In this document: one piece after another, positions 6,818-14,856 of the stretch | Layout of the letters: each line of letters opens with the position of its first letter | Numbering within the stretch: position 1 is the stretch's first letter | Assembly: GCA_946480125.1 (NCBI GenBank) | Contig: CAMLIY010000007.1 | Location: forward strand, 1 to 35,779 | DNA: 35,779 nt | Origin: an uncultured Asticcacaulis sp. | GTDB lineage: Bacteria; Pseudomonadota; Alphaproteobacteria; Caulobacterales; Caulobacteraceae | Direction: 5' to 3' | Position numbers and translations under genes: made by a program | Notes under the pieces: generated by a model | What the model saw: only the letters and a program-made list of their open reading frames with translations | Told to the model about the DNA's origin: nothing | Database searches by the model: none

Positions 6818-8618
6818 ATACGACGAAAACAAGCCGAAGCGCATCCCCGCCACGCCGAACGGTCGTTTCCGTTCGCAGGAATGGTTCGAGGCGCCCGGTC
6901 ATATCGACATGGCGGCGCTCTACCTGGAGCGCTTCATGAACTACGGCATCACGCCGCAGGAACTGCGCTCCGGCCGGCCGATCATTGGCATCGCGCAATC
7001 GGGCAGCGACCTCAGCCCGTGCAACCGCATCCATATGGAACTGGCCAAGCGCACGCGTGACGGCATCCGCGATGCCGGCGGCATCTGCATGGAATTCCCG
7101 GTTCATCCGATTTTCGAGAACTGCCGCCGCCCGACCGCCGCCATCGACCGTAACCTGTCGATGATGACCCTGATCGAGATCCTGCACGGTTATCCGATCG
7201 ACGCCGTTGTGCTGACCACCGGCTGCGACAAGACGACTCCGGCCGGCATCATGGCGGCTACGGCGGTCGATATCCCGGCCATCGTGCTGTCCGGCGGGCC
7301 GATGCTCGACGGCTGGAATGACGGCGAACTGGTCGGTTCCGGCACGGTCATCTGGCGGTCGCGCCGCGCCCTTGCGGCGGGTAAAATCACTGAGGAAGAG
7401 TTCTTCGATGCCGCCCTGGCCTCCGCCCCTTCGGCCGGACACTGCAACACCATGGGCACGGCCTCGACCATGAATGCCGTCGCTGAAACCATGGGGCTTT
7501 CCCTGCCGGGCTGTTCGGCGATTCCCGCGCCTTACCGTGAGCGTGGGCAGATGGCTTACGAGACCGGCGTCCGCATCGTCGAAATGGCCTATGAAGACCT
7601 TAAGCCGTCGAAGATCCTCACCAAGGCGTCCTTCCTCAATGCCATCGCCATGGTGGCGGCCACGGGCGGTTCGACCAACGCCCAGCCGCATATTGTCGCC
7701 ATGGCGCGCCACGCCGATGTCGAGATTACCGACGCCGACTGGATGCAGGCGCATGATATCCCGCTGATCCTCAACATGCAGCCCTCCGGCAAGTATCTCG
7801 GCGAGCGCTTCCATCGCGCCGGCGGTGTGCCGGCCATTCTGGCGGAACTCCTTGACGCCAGGCTGATCGATGGCTCTGCGGCTACCGTCACCGGCAAGAC
7901 GATTGCCGAGAACAATGCCGGCAAGCACAGTAAAGACCGCGAAATGATCAGGACGGTCGCCGAGCCGATCATGGAACGCGCCGGCTTCATGGTGCTGAAG
8001 GGCAATCTGTTCGATTACGCCATCATGAAGACCTCGGTGATCTCGAAGGAATTCCGCGATCGCTACCTCAGTGAACCGGGCAATGAGAACGTCTTCGAAT
8101 GCAAGGCGGTCGTTTTCGACGGCTCGACCGACTATCACAATCGGCTCAATGATCCGGCGCTTAACATCGATGAGCGCACCATCCTCGTCATCCGCGGCTC
8201 CGGCGTGGTCGGCTGGCCGGGGTCTGCCGAGGTGGTCAACATGCAGCCGCCCGACGCCCTGTTGAAGCGTGGCATCACCTCACTGCCAACCCTGGGCGAT
8301 GGCCGTCAGTCGGGCACGTCCGACAGTCCTTCCATTCTGAATGCCTCGCCGGAATCGGCGGTCGGCGGTGGCCTGGCCTGGCTGCGGACCGGCGACATGA
8401 TCCGCATCGATCTCAATACCGGCACCTGCGACATGCTGGTGGAGCCCGATGTGATCGAAACACGCAAAAAAGATGGCTTGCCACCGGTGCCTGAGAGCAT
8501 GACGCCCTGGCAGGAAATCTATCGCGCCACGGTCTCGCAACTGCACACCGGCGGGGTCATGGAGCCGGCGTTGAAATATAAAAGAATTGCCGAGAAGATG
8601 CCGCGGCACAATCACTAA
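6810..8618 (+). CDS. xylD: D-xylonate dehydratase (IlvD/Edd family)
   Basis: A 602-residue IlvD/Edd-family dehydratase. Its three cluster cysteines are Cys71 (SDLSPCNRIH), Cys139 (TTGCDKTTP) and Cys212 (SAGHCNTMG). Their spacing equals that of the Caulobacter enzyme (60/128/201, from memory), whose cysteines bind an iron-sulfur cluster next to Mg. Other family blocks are GSTNAQPHI and the C-terminal GWPGSAEVVNM and SLPTLGDGRQSGTSDSPSIL. It converts D-xylonate to 2-keto-3-deoxy-D-xylonate, the substrate of XylX. It is the last gene of the operon, with an intrinsic terminator right after it. L-arabinonate or other pentonates could be side substrates. Confidence 0.95.
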   Translation: MSKYDENKPKRIPATPNGRFRSQEWFEAPGHIDMAALYLERFMNYGITPQELRSGRPIIGIAQSGSDLSPCNRIHMELAKRTRDGIRDAGGICMEFPVHPIFENCRRPTAAIDRNLSMMTLIEILHGYPIDAVVLTTGCDKTTPAGIMAATAVDIPAIVLSGGPMLDGWNDGELVGSGTVIWRSRRALAAGKITEEEFFDAALASAPSAGHCNTMGTASTMNAVAETMGLSLPGCSAIPAPYRERGQMAYETGVRIVEMAYEDLKPSKILTKASFLNAIAMVAATGGSTNAQPHIVAMARHADVEITDADWMQAHDIPLILNMQPSGKYLGERFHRAGGVPAILAELLDARLIDGSAATVTGKTIAENNAGKHSKDREMIRTVAEPIMERAGFMVLKGNLFDYAIMKTSVISKEFRDRYLSEPGNENVFECKAVVFDGSTDYHNRLNDPALNIDERTILVIRGSGVVGWPGSAEVVNMQPPDALLKRGITSLPTLGDGRQSGTSDSPSILNASPESAVGGGLAWLRTGDMIRIDLNTGTCDMLVEPDVIETRKKDGLPPVPESMTPWQEIYRATVSQLHTGGVMEPALKYKRIAEKMPRHNH

Positions 8619-8625
8619 AACAGAG

Positions 8626-8659
8626 CGGGGATGGTGCGGTGCATTATCCCCGTTTCTTT
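8626..8659 (+). terminator. Intrinsic terminator after xylD
   Basis: A perfect 7-bp stem (CGGGGAT / ATCCCCG) with a 13-nt loop is followed by TTTCTTT. It ends the xylXBCD transcript 8 nt after the xylD stop. Its T-tract runs into the LacI-type operator of the symporter gene. Confidence 0.75.
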
Positions 8660-8673
8660 GATAGCGTTAACAA
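8658..8673. promoter_or_regulatory. LacI-type operator upstream of the sugar symporter
   Basis: TTGATAGC/GTTAACAA is a 16-bp imperfect inverted repeat. It shares the outer TTG...CAA and the TAGCG-TAACA core with the operator at 3635-3650. It lies about 200 bp before the symporter start, implying that the transporter has its own promoter under the same repressor as xylX. The left half is the weaker match. Confidence 0.6.
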
Positions 8674-8741
8674 TTTGAGCGCGAAAACAAGCGAATTTTC
8701 GCCTAAGTCACTAAATTATATCGCTCTTTTCGATGGATACG

Positions 8742-8855
8742 CTTGCACGAAAGGCAAGGGCGAATTAGAGTTTTGTTAAACGCGCCGGCAACGCCGGACA
8801 CGGGGAAAGATCCGGTGAGCGGTGCGTAGGTTAGGGAAGGCGGACATATCGTCCG
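8742..8855 (+). other. Structured 5' leader of the symporter gene
   Basis: Between the operator and the start codon is about 200 nt without an open frame of note. It can form three short hairpins: CTTGC/GCAAG (8742-8758), CCGGC/GCCGG with a 3-nt loop (8785-8797) and CGGAC/GTCCG (8841-8855), the last ending 7 nt before the GGGAG ribosome-binding site. I do not recognise a known riboswitch class. Confidence 0.3.
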
Positions 8856-8874
8856 TTCAAATGGGAGTTTGAGG

Positions 8875-10317
8875 ATGTCCTCAAGTAAAGTGAATATGGG
8901 ACTGGTCGCGGGGCTCGCCATTGGCGCGGCGCTCGGCGGTCTTCTGTTCGGTTACGATACCGCCGTCATTTCCGGCGCCGAGCAATCGATCAATCTGAAT
9001 TTCGTCGTCCCTCATACCGATTGGGACGAAACCAAGCAAAACTTCTTCCACGGCCTCGCCGTTGGCATCGCGCTTCTGGGCTGCGCCATCGGCGCCGCCA
9101 TCGCCGGTCCGCTGGCGACGAAGTTCGGCCGTCGCGCCGGCATGCTGATCGCCGCGGCGCTGTTTTTCGCTTCGTCGATCATGTCGGGTTTTCCGGAACT
9201 GTTCATCAAGCCGATCGGTCAACTGGGCGTCGACGCCCTGTGGCCCTTCATGGTTTATCGCACCTTCGGCGGCATCGCCATCGGCATGGCGTCGCTGATT
9301 TCACCGATGTATATCGCTGAAATCGCCCCGGCCAAGCAGCGGGGCTTCCTGGTGGCGCTCCAGCAGATCGCCATCGTGCTCGGCATCACCCTGGTCTATT
9401 TCGTCAACGCCAAGATCGCCTCTCAAGGCAATGGCGACGACAGCTGGCTGCACACGCACGGCTGGCGCTACATGCTGGCCTCGTGCGCCATTCCGGCTTC
9501 GCTGTTTTTCCTCGCCGCCCTGTTCATGCCCGATACGCCGCGCTGGTACGTGCTGAAAGGCCATGATGAAAAGGCGATGAAGCTGCTGACGGCGCTTGAT
9601 GGCGAACAGGTCGCCCGTGAAACCATGGTCGAGATCAAACAAAGCCTGACCGCCCACACGGGTAAACTTTTGTCCTTTGGCGTCGGCGTTCTGGTCATCG
9701 GCGTGCTGCTGTCGGTCTTCCAGCAGGTCGTCGGCATCAATGCCGTGCTCTATTATGCGCCGGCCATGTTCAAGTCACTCGGTTTCAGCACCGATGCGTC
9801 CATGTTCCAGACGGTCGCCCTGGGCGTCGTCATGGTGGTCTTCACCCTCATCGCCCAGTTCACGGTCGATGGCTGGGGCCGCAAGCCGCTGCTGTTCTGG
9901 GGCGCCGCCATCATGGCCGTCACCCTGATCGCGCTTGGCCTGCTGTATCAGAACCAGGACCCGAACCAGCAGCCCGGCCTGATCTATCTCTTCATCGCCA
10001 TGGGTTATATCGCTGGCTTCTCGCTGTCGTGGGGGCCGATCGTCTGGGTCATGCTGGCGGAAATGTTCCCGAACTCGATCAAGGGCAAGGCCATGGGGAT
10101 CGCCGTTACGGCGCAGTGGATCGCCAACTACATCGTGTCGCAAACCTTCCCGATGCTGAATGACAATTCGAAACTGACCGAGATGTTCCACCACGGCTTT
10201 CCCTTCTATGTTTACGGCGCCTGTTCGATCCTGGCGGCACTGTTCGTCTGGAAATTCGTACCGGAAACCAAGGGCAAGACACTGGAGGCCCTTGAAGGCC
10301 TCTGGAAGAAAGCTTAA
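8875..10317 (+). CDS. xylE: D-xylose/proton symporter, MFS sugar porter family
   Basis: A 480-residue, 12-helix major facilitator of the sugar porter family. Signatures in order are GGLLFGYDTAVISG (helix 1), KFGRRAG (loop 2-3), RTFGGIAIGMASLISPMYIAE, PDTPRWYVLKG before the central loop, QQVVGINAVLYYAP (helix 7, sugar-binding), DGWGRKPLLFWG, LSWGPIVWVMLAEMFP (helix 10) and PETKGKTLE at the end. It resembles Caulobacter XylE. I start at ATG 8875 with GGGAG 7 nt upstream; an in-frame TTG two codons earlier is less likely. It imports D-xylose or a related sugar across the inner membrane. It follows the xyl operon after a terminator and its own operator, and is ended by a strong terminator. Confidence 0.9.
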   Translation: MSSSKVNMGLVAGLAIGAALGGLLFGYDTAVISGAEQSINLNFVVPHTDWDETKQNFFHGLAVGIALLGCAIGAAIAGPLATKFGRRAGMLIAAALFFASSIMSGFPELFIKPIGQLGVDALWPFMVYRTFGGIAIGMASLISPMYIAEIAPAKQRGFLVALQQIAIVLGITLVYFVNAKIASQGNGDDSWLHTHGWRYMLASCAIPASLFFLAALFMPDTPRWYVLKGHDEKAMKLLTALDGEQVARETMVEIKQSLTAHTGKLLSFGVGVLVIGVLLSVFQQVVGINAVLYYAPAMFKSLGFSTDASMFQTVALGVVMVVFTLIAQFTVDGWGRKPLLFWGAAIMAVTLIALGLLYQNQDPNQQPGLIYLFIAMGYIAGFSLSWGPIVWVMLAEMFPNSIKGKAMGIAVTAQWIANYIVSQTFPMLNDNSKLTEMFHHGFPFYVYGACSILAALFVWKFVPETKGKTLEALEGLWKKA

Positions 10318-10327
10318 GTTCTCTACA

Positions 10328-10362
10328 GGGCGGGGTCTCACAGGGGCCCCGCCCTTCTTTTT
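10328..10362 (+). terminator. Intrinsic terminator after the symporter gene
   Basis: A perfect 8-bp GC stem (GGGCGGGG / CCCCGCCC) is followed by TTCTTTTT. It separates the symporter from the aldose epimerase gene, which therefore needs its own promoter or readthrough. Confidence 0.85.
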
Positions 10363-10419
10363 AAGCGAAGATGCGCTCAAGCAGACATAGCGGCGGCGCA
10401 ACCAAAATGAGATATAAAA

Positions 10420-11271
10420 ATGCTGCGCTTAAGCTCTGCGGATACCATTCTTGACATCAATCCGGAGGTGGGCGGAAGCATTTCCCGCCTGATCCGCAAT
10501 GGCAAGGATGTCATGCGGCCGACGCCGGAGGGGGCGACGGACGCCCTGCAAACCGCATGCTTCCCGTTAGTGCCTTTTTGCAACCGCATCCGCAATGGCA
10601 CCTTTGTTTTCGAGGGTCATAAGGTCCGGTTGTCGCCCAATCTCGGTGACGGCCACCCGCATCCGCTACATGGCCAGGGCTGGCGCAAGCCGTGGCAGGT
10701 GATCGAGGCGACCTCATCGCGCGCGGTGCTTGGCTATCATCATGCGGCCGGTGAATGGCCGTGGGAATATGAAGCGACCCTGATCTATGAACTGCGCGCC
10801 GACGGCCTGCGTGCGTTTCTCAATGCGAAGAACCTGTCGAAAGCGACTATGCCGGTTGGCCTCGGCTTTCATCCCTATTTTATTCGCCAGTCAGATTCCC
10901 GCCTCAAGGCGACGGTGGACGGGGTTTGGATTTCCGATGAGGAAACCCTGCCGCGCAACTGGCATGCCGGCGTGCTGAAAAAGGACTGGACCAAAGGTGA
11001 TACCGTGGCGCACGATATTACCATCGATAATGCCTATACCGGTTTCAAGGGCCGCGCCGAGATCTATGACGGTGATCGTCTGACCCATACCTTGCGCGCC
11101 TCACCGGATTGCCACTGGCTGCATGTCTTCGTGCCCATGGACGGTGAATATTTCTGCGTCGAACCCGTCAACCATATGCCCGATCCGTTTAATCAGCCGA
11201 ATTCAGGGCTGAAATGCCTGAAACATGACGAGGCGGCGATGATATGGATGGATATCACTTTCCACGGCTAA
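10420..11271 (+). CDS. Aldose 1-epimerase (galactose mutarotase family)
   Basis: A 283-residue aldose 1-epimerase fold protein. Expected active-site elements are visible: the Arg in PFCNRIRNG, the His in PLHGQGW, the catalytic His in GFHPYF and the catalytic Glu in CVEPVNHMPD. It interconverts the alpha and beta anomers of aldoses so that dehydrogenases with one anomer preference are not limiting. Standing just after the xylose genes, it may serve D-xylose, D-galactose or L-arabinose; the sequence does not decide. The ribosome-binding site is weak. It converges on the fucose operon, with a hairpin and a minus-strand terminator between them. Confidence 0.88.
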   Translation: MLRLSSADTILDINPEVGGSISRLIRNGKDVMRPTPEGATDALQTACFPLVPFCNRIRNGTFVFEGHKVRLSPNLGDGHPHPLHGQGWRKPWQVIEATSSRAVLGYHHAAGEWPWEYEATLIYELRADGLRAFLNAKNLSKATMPVGLGFHPYFIRQSDSRLKATVDGVWISDEETLPRNWHAGVLKKDWTKGDTVAHDITIDNAYTGFKGRAEIYDGDRLTHTLRASPDCHWLHVFVPMDGEYFCVEPVNHMPDPFNQPNSGLKCLKHDEAAMIWMDITFHG

Positions 11272-11310
11272 ACGCGGTTCTTTTTCCTCGTTGCGGCGTC
11301 GGCGTCACTT

Positions 11311-11331
11311 GCAGGTATGAAGAATACCTGC
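11311..11331. repeat. Hairpin between the convergent epimerase and SDR genes
   Basis: A perfect 8-bp stem (GCAGGTAT / ATACCTGC) with loop GAAGA lies in the convergent intergenic space. It lacks a T-tract on either strand, so it is not a canonical terminator, but it could stabilise 3' ends. Confidence 0.45.
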
Positions 11332-11354
11332 TGCGCTAGCCTTCTGGCCACGAG

Positions 11355-11381
11355 AAAAAATACCTCGCGTTTCGCTCGCGG
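11355..11381 (-). terminator. Probable terminator of the fucose operon
   Basis: Read on the minus strand, a short GC stem (CCGCG paired with CGCG-GG, one bulged base) is followed 2 nt later by six T residues. It lies 9 nt after the SDR stop. The stem is short, so efficiency is doubtful. Confidence 0.4.
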
Positions 11382-11389
11382 AAATGGAG

Positions 11390-12118
11390 TTAGTTGATCC
11401 AGCCGCCGTCAATGATGTGAATCTGGCCGGTGGTGAAGCTGGATTCGTCCGAGGCCAGGTATAGCGCCAGATTGGCCAGTTCGCTGGTGCGGCCGAGGCG
11501 CCCCATGGCCTGACGGGCGTTGAATTCGGCATAGGCCTTGTCGAAATCGCCGGTGTCACGCAGGCGCTGCAACAGGGATGGCGTTTCGACCGTGCCGGGA
11601 CAGATGGCGTTACAGCGGATACCCTGAGACACAAAATCAGCCGCCACGGCCTTGGTCAGGCCGATGACCGCCGCCTTGGTGGCGCCATAGGCGAAGCGGT
11701 TAGGCACGCCCTTGATCGATGAGGCCACCGACGACATATTGATGATCGAGCCGCCGCCCGTTTTCAGCATATTCGGCAGGAAGGCGCGCACCATGCGGTA
11801 CTGTGCCGTGACGTTGAGATTGAGGGCGAACTGCCATTGATCCTCGTCGCATTCGAGAATGGTGCCGGCATGAACGACACCGGCGCAGTTATAAAGCACG
11901 TTCACATCCGGAAATTCAGCGGCAATCGCCTTGACGGAATCGGCCTGGGTGACATCGAGCACGCGGGTTGTGGCGCCCTCAAGCCCGGCCAGCGCTTCCG
12001 CATTGATATCGGTGGCGATGACGGTGGCGCCTTCCTTGAGGAATAACTCTGCCGTCGCCCGGCCGATGCCCTGGCCGGCGGCGGTGATCAAAGCGGTTTT
12101 GCCAGTCAAACGTCCCAT
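11390..12118 (-). CDS. SDR dehydrogenase, probable 2-keto-3-deoxy-L-fuconate 4-dehydrogenase
   Basis: A 242-residue short-chain dehydrogenase. The TAAGQGIG loop is at 12-19, and Asp37 ends the second strand (ATDIN), which favours NAD over NADP. The NCAG motif is near 77-80, Ser129/130 and Tyr144-Lys148 (YGATK) form the active site, and the end is IHIIDGGWIN. It resembles the DHRS6/BDH2-like group, which includes the 2-keto-3-deoxy-L-fuconate dehydrogenase of Xanthomonas and Burkholderia fucose pathways. A good site, GGAGA, precedes the ATG by 7 nt. It is the last gene of the fucose operon, 105 nt after the UxaA C-part. Alternatively it could oxidise the free sugar, as the SDR of the Campylobacter fucose locus does. 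Confidence 0.85.
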   Translation of the reverse strand: MGRLTGKTALITAAGQGIGRATAELFLKEGATVIATDINAEALAGLEGATTRVLDVTQADSVKAIAAEFPDVNVLYNCAGVVHAGTILECDEDQWQFALNLNVTAQYRMVRAFLPNMLKTGGGSIINMSSVASSIKGVPNRFAYGATKAAVIGLTKAVAADFVSQGIRCNAICPGTVETPSLLQRLRDTGDFDKAYAEFNARQAMGRLGRTSELANLALYLASDESSFTTGQIHIIDGGWIN

Positions 12119-12223
12119 GTCACTATCTCCAAAAAATCAGTCCAACTGCGACCACGCCCAAAGCGTTTCAGTGTGCGTAACCTGCGCGGTTTGCCCGCGT
12201 AAAAAAAGCGATGCTGCGTCTCG

Positions 12224-13453
12224 TTACGAGAGGCGGCGCAGCGGTAGGCAAGCCGGTCCCACAGGGTCAAACGCCTTATAGGTCAGGATAAATTCCTGGT
12301 GGCCCATCTGCTCGCTCAAGCTTTGCTCGCCGGCCGCCACTCGCATTACCCGGTCGGTGATTTCGGCGCCGACCTCATCGAGCGTGGCGCGGCCTTCCAT
12401 GATGCGGCCGGCATCGATATCCATGTCACCGGCCAGTTTGCGGTAGGTTTCCGGATTGGCGCAGACCTTGATGACCGGCGAAATGGCCGAGCCGACCACC
12501 GAACCGCGGCCGGTGGTGAACAGCGTCAGGTGCGCCCCACAGGCGATCATTTCGACGATTTCGGCATTGTCGGAAATATTAGGGAAGCCGAAGCGCGGCT
12601 CGCCATCGGGCACCACATCGAGCAGGTAAAGCCCACCTGACGGCGGCAGGTCGCCGGGCTTGAGTATGCCACAGATCGGCGCAGAGCCCGATTTTGAGTA
12701 GGCGCCCATCGACTTTTCTTCCTGGGTCGTCAGCCCGCCTTCGGCATTGCCGGGCGCGAAGGAACCATAGCCCATGATGGTGTAGTATGTTTCGGCCTTG
12801 ATCACGGCGGCTTCCAGTTCGGCACCCAGTTCCGGCGTGATGGCGCGCGACGCCATAATTTTTTCGCAGCCGACCAGTTCGCCGGTTTCCTCGAAAATAC
12901 AGGCCGCGCCGGCCGCGCCCAGGGTATCGAACGCGCGGCCGACCGCCGGATTGGCGGTGATGCCGGATGTGCCGTCAGAGCCGCCGCATATGGTGCCCAC
13001 GATCAGTTCAGAAACGTTCATCTCGCCACGCGGCATCTGGCGGGCGATGCCCTGGATGCGGCGGACGGCCTCGACGCCTTTACGGATGGTCTCGATCGTG
13101 CCGCCTTCGTTCTGGATGACATAGGTCTCAACCGGCCGGCCGGAGGCTTCGATATGGCGCTTAAGGGCCTCGCGGTTGAAGCTTTCGCAACCGAGCGACA
13201 CCAGTACTGCGCCGCCGACATTAGGATGGGTGCACAGGGCTTCCATCATGTCATAGGCATAGTCATTCGGATAGCAACCGGGGAAGCCGATCAGGTGGAC
13301 TTCGCTGTCATCGCACGTATTGACGATCCTGCGTGCCACATGGTGGGCGCATTCGACCAGATAGACGACGCAGATGACATTGCGGATGCCCTTGCGGCCA
13401 TCGGGGCGCAGCCACGCCTGAAAGGGCTTAATATCCCCAACCTTAGTGTCCAT
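12224..13453 (-). CDS. UxaA-family sugar-acid dehydratase, catalytic part (probable L-fuconate dehydratase)
   Basis: A 409-residue protein of the altronate/galactarate dehydratase family without the N-terminal SAF domain. I start at ATG 13453 (MDTKVGDIKPFQAWLRPDGRKGIRN); the frame is open further upstream only across the preceding gene. Landmarks are RPDGRKGIRN, VLVSLGCESF (candidate metal Cys), GTICGGSDGTSGITANPA, FEETGELVGCE and FTTGRGSVVG. The family dehydrates aldonic acids with an iron cofactor. It overlaps the SAF-domain gene by 11 nt, so the two should form one enzyme. In this operon L-fuconate is the expected substrate, giving 2-keto-3-deoxy-L-fuconate. A split UxaA also occurs in the Campylobacter jejuni fucose locus. 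Confidence 0.88.
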   Translation of the reverse strand: MDTKVGDIKPFQAWLRPDGRKGIRNVICVVYLVECAHHVARRIVNTCDDSEVHLIGFPGCYPNDYAYDMMEALCTHPNVGGAVLVSLGCESFNREALKRHIEASGRPVETYVIQNEGGTIETIRKGVEAVRRIQGIARQMPRGEMNVSELIVGTICGGSDGTSGITANPAVGRAFDTLGAAGAACIFEETGELVGCEKIMASRAITPELGAELEAAVIKAETYYTIMGYGSFAPGNAEGGLTTQEEKSMGAYSKSGSAPICGILKPGDLPPSGGLYLLDVVPDGEPRFGFPNISDNAEIVEMIACGAHLTLFTTGRGSVVGSAISPVIKVCANPETYRKLAGDMDIDAGRIMEGRATLDEVGAEITDRVMRVAAGEQSLSEQMGHQEFILTYKAFDPVGPACLPLRRLS

Positions 13454-13745
13454 GGCCGGTGACCTCGCGCGTATGGCTTTTGATGTAGTCGCTTTGCATA
13501 TTATGCATGTGAATATGGGCGCCGCGCTTCTCATCGACTTTCATGGAACCGATGGGGGCGCCGTATTTGATGATTTTTTCACCGGCCTTGAGGTCACGGC
13601 GGGCGATCTTGTGACCGACCTGAATTTCGTCGGCCAAAATGGCTGTGTCACCATCCAGGGTGATCGACTGTCCGCGAAAAGCATGCTGGCGGCAGACCAG
13701 AACATTATCGTCCGGATGGAGCAGGATAAAAGGGCCTATATTCAC
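13443..13745 (-). CDS. UxaA-family dehydratase, SAF-domain subunit
   Basis: A 100-residue protein equal to the N-terminal SAF domain of altronate dehydratase (FILLHPDDNVLVCRQ, VGHKIARRDLKAGEKIIKYG, then GSMKVDEKRGAHIHMHNM). It starts at GTG 13745, which overlaps the stop of the aldo/keto reductase (GTGA), and its 3' end overlaps the catalytic-part gene by 11 nt. The small domain is thought to help bind substrate or metal. It is intact and in frame, with no sign of a recent frameshift: the two genes have separate starts, and both ends look normal. It must act with the 12224-13453 product. Confidence 0.85.
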   Translation of the reverse strand: MNIGPFILLHPDDNVLVCRQHAFRGQSITLDGDTAILADEIQVGHKIARRDLKAGEKIIKYGAPIGSMKVDEKRGAHIHMHNMQSDYIKSHTREVTGHGH

Positions 13746-14770
13746 GACAGCACCTGCACTTTCGGCGTGGGAGCGCGATCATGCAGCAGGCCTTCGGTTT
13801 TCAGGTCATCCCATAAGGCGTATGGAATATCCTGTGAAAACAGGGCGATGTTGGCGGCTACCTCAGCCGTATTGGCCATGCCGGGAATGACGCAGGCCAC
13901 AGCCGGATGAGCCAGTGGAAACTGTAGCGCGGCTGCCGGTAATTTTACACCATGAGCCGCACAAACGGTTTTGAGTTTCCGGACGCGTTCGCAGATTTCG
14001 GGCGGCACCTGGCCATAATCGTAGTGATCGCCACCCGTGAGTATGCCGGAATTGAAAGGCCCGCCGACAATCATCGAAATGCCCCTGGCTTCGCACAATG
14101 GCAGGAAGGTTTCCAGAGCGCCCTGCTCGAGCAGGGTATAGCGGCCGGCCAGCAGAACAACGTCCAGATCGGCATTGGACAGGATGTCTTCGCAGATCTG
14201 CGACTCATTGACCCCAAGACCGATGGCGCTGACCAGGCCCTGGGCCTTGAGATCGTGCATGGCGCGCAAACCGCCCTCAAGAAATACCTTTAAATGCGCG
14301 GGCCCCTCGGCGCCATGAGTCTGTTGGCCGAGATCGTGGGCCAGCAGAATATCAAGCCGCTCACGTTTCAGGCGTGTGAGGCTATCATGGAACGCGCGCA
14401 TAACGCCGTCATAGCTGTAATCAAATACCGGATCGAAGGCATCGCCATCAATAAAGCCGTGGCGCTCCGTGCCTGGCGGCGGCGGCGTTATCGCTTTCAG
14501 CACACGGCCAGCCTTGCTCGAAATCGTGACGTCCTGATGAGTGGCCAGCACCTGGCCCACACGACGTTCAGACAGGCCCTGTCCATAGTGCGGGGCGGTA
14601 TCCACATAACCGATACCGGCAGCGATCGCCGCATCCAGACAAGCCTGAGCTTCGCTATCCGGAATCGCGCGATAGAGGTTGCCAAGGGCGGCGGCACCGA
14701 AGCCGAGCACCGTCACCTCGGCGGCTGTCGAGCCAAGTTTGCGGCGAGGAAAGGGGTACACAGGAGTCAC
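13742..14770 (-). CDS. Aldo/keto reductase, probable L-fucose (D-threo-aldose) 1-dehydrogenase
   Basis: An aldo/keto reductase of about 342 residues, of the D-threo-aldose 1-dehydrogenase / pyridoxal 4-dehydrogenase type. The tetrad is Asp57, Tyr62 (VDTAPHYGQG), Lys86 (SSKAGR) and His145 (LLAHDLG), numbered from GTG 14770. The start is uncertain: TTG 14788, GTG 14770 and GTG 14761 are all possible, and 14770 has GAGAAG 10 nt upstream. Conserved blocks are LGFGAAALGNLY and GGPFNSGIL. This group oxidises L-fucose and similar sugars to the lactone with NAD(P). In the operon it would make L-fuconolactone for the amidohydrolase. It lies about 85 nt after the IclR gene and overlaps the SAF-subunit gene. 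Confidence 0.85.
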   Translation of the reverse strand: MTPVYPFPRRKLGSTAAEVTVLGFGAAALGNLYRAIPDSEAQACLDAAIAAGIGYVDTAPHYGQGLSERRVGQVLATHQDVTISSKAGRVLKAITPPPPGTERHGFIDGDAFDPVFDYSYDGVMRAFHDSLTRLKRERLDILLAHDLGQQTHGAEGPAHLKVFLEGGLRAMHDLKAQGLVSAIGLGVNESQICEDILSNADLDVVLLAGRYTLLEQGALETFLPLCEARGISMIVGGPFNSGILTGGDHYDYGQVPPEICERVRKLKTVCAAHGVKLPAAALQFPLAHPAVACVIPGMANTAEVAANIALFSQDIPYALWDDLKTEGLLHDRAPTPKVQVLS

Positions 14771-14856
14771 TTCGGGGCGTCTTCTCAAATCTGTTTAAGT
14801 TTGAAAGCGTTCTTATATGTGAAATTAATAGCGACGGCGCCGCCATGAATCAAGTG

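Noticed and set aside
6750..8138. Long open frame antisense to xylD (462 codons)
   Set aside because: It mirrors the codon structure of xylD in a GC-rich gene, has low-complexity Arg/Gly/Asp-rich composition and no ribosome-binding site.
8674..8868. Known riboswitch in the symporter leader
   Set aside because: Hairpins are present, but none of the conserved cores I know (for example cobalamin, glycine, SAM, TPP) could be found.
12119..12223. Possible terminator between the UxaA C-part and SDR genes, from a run of seven T on the minus strand
   Set aside because: No convincing stem precedes the T run, and the downstream SDR fits the same pathway, so I read the gap as part of the operon.
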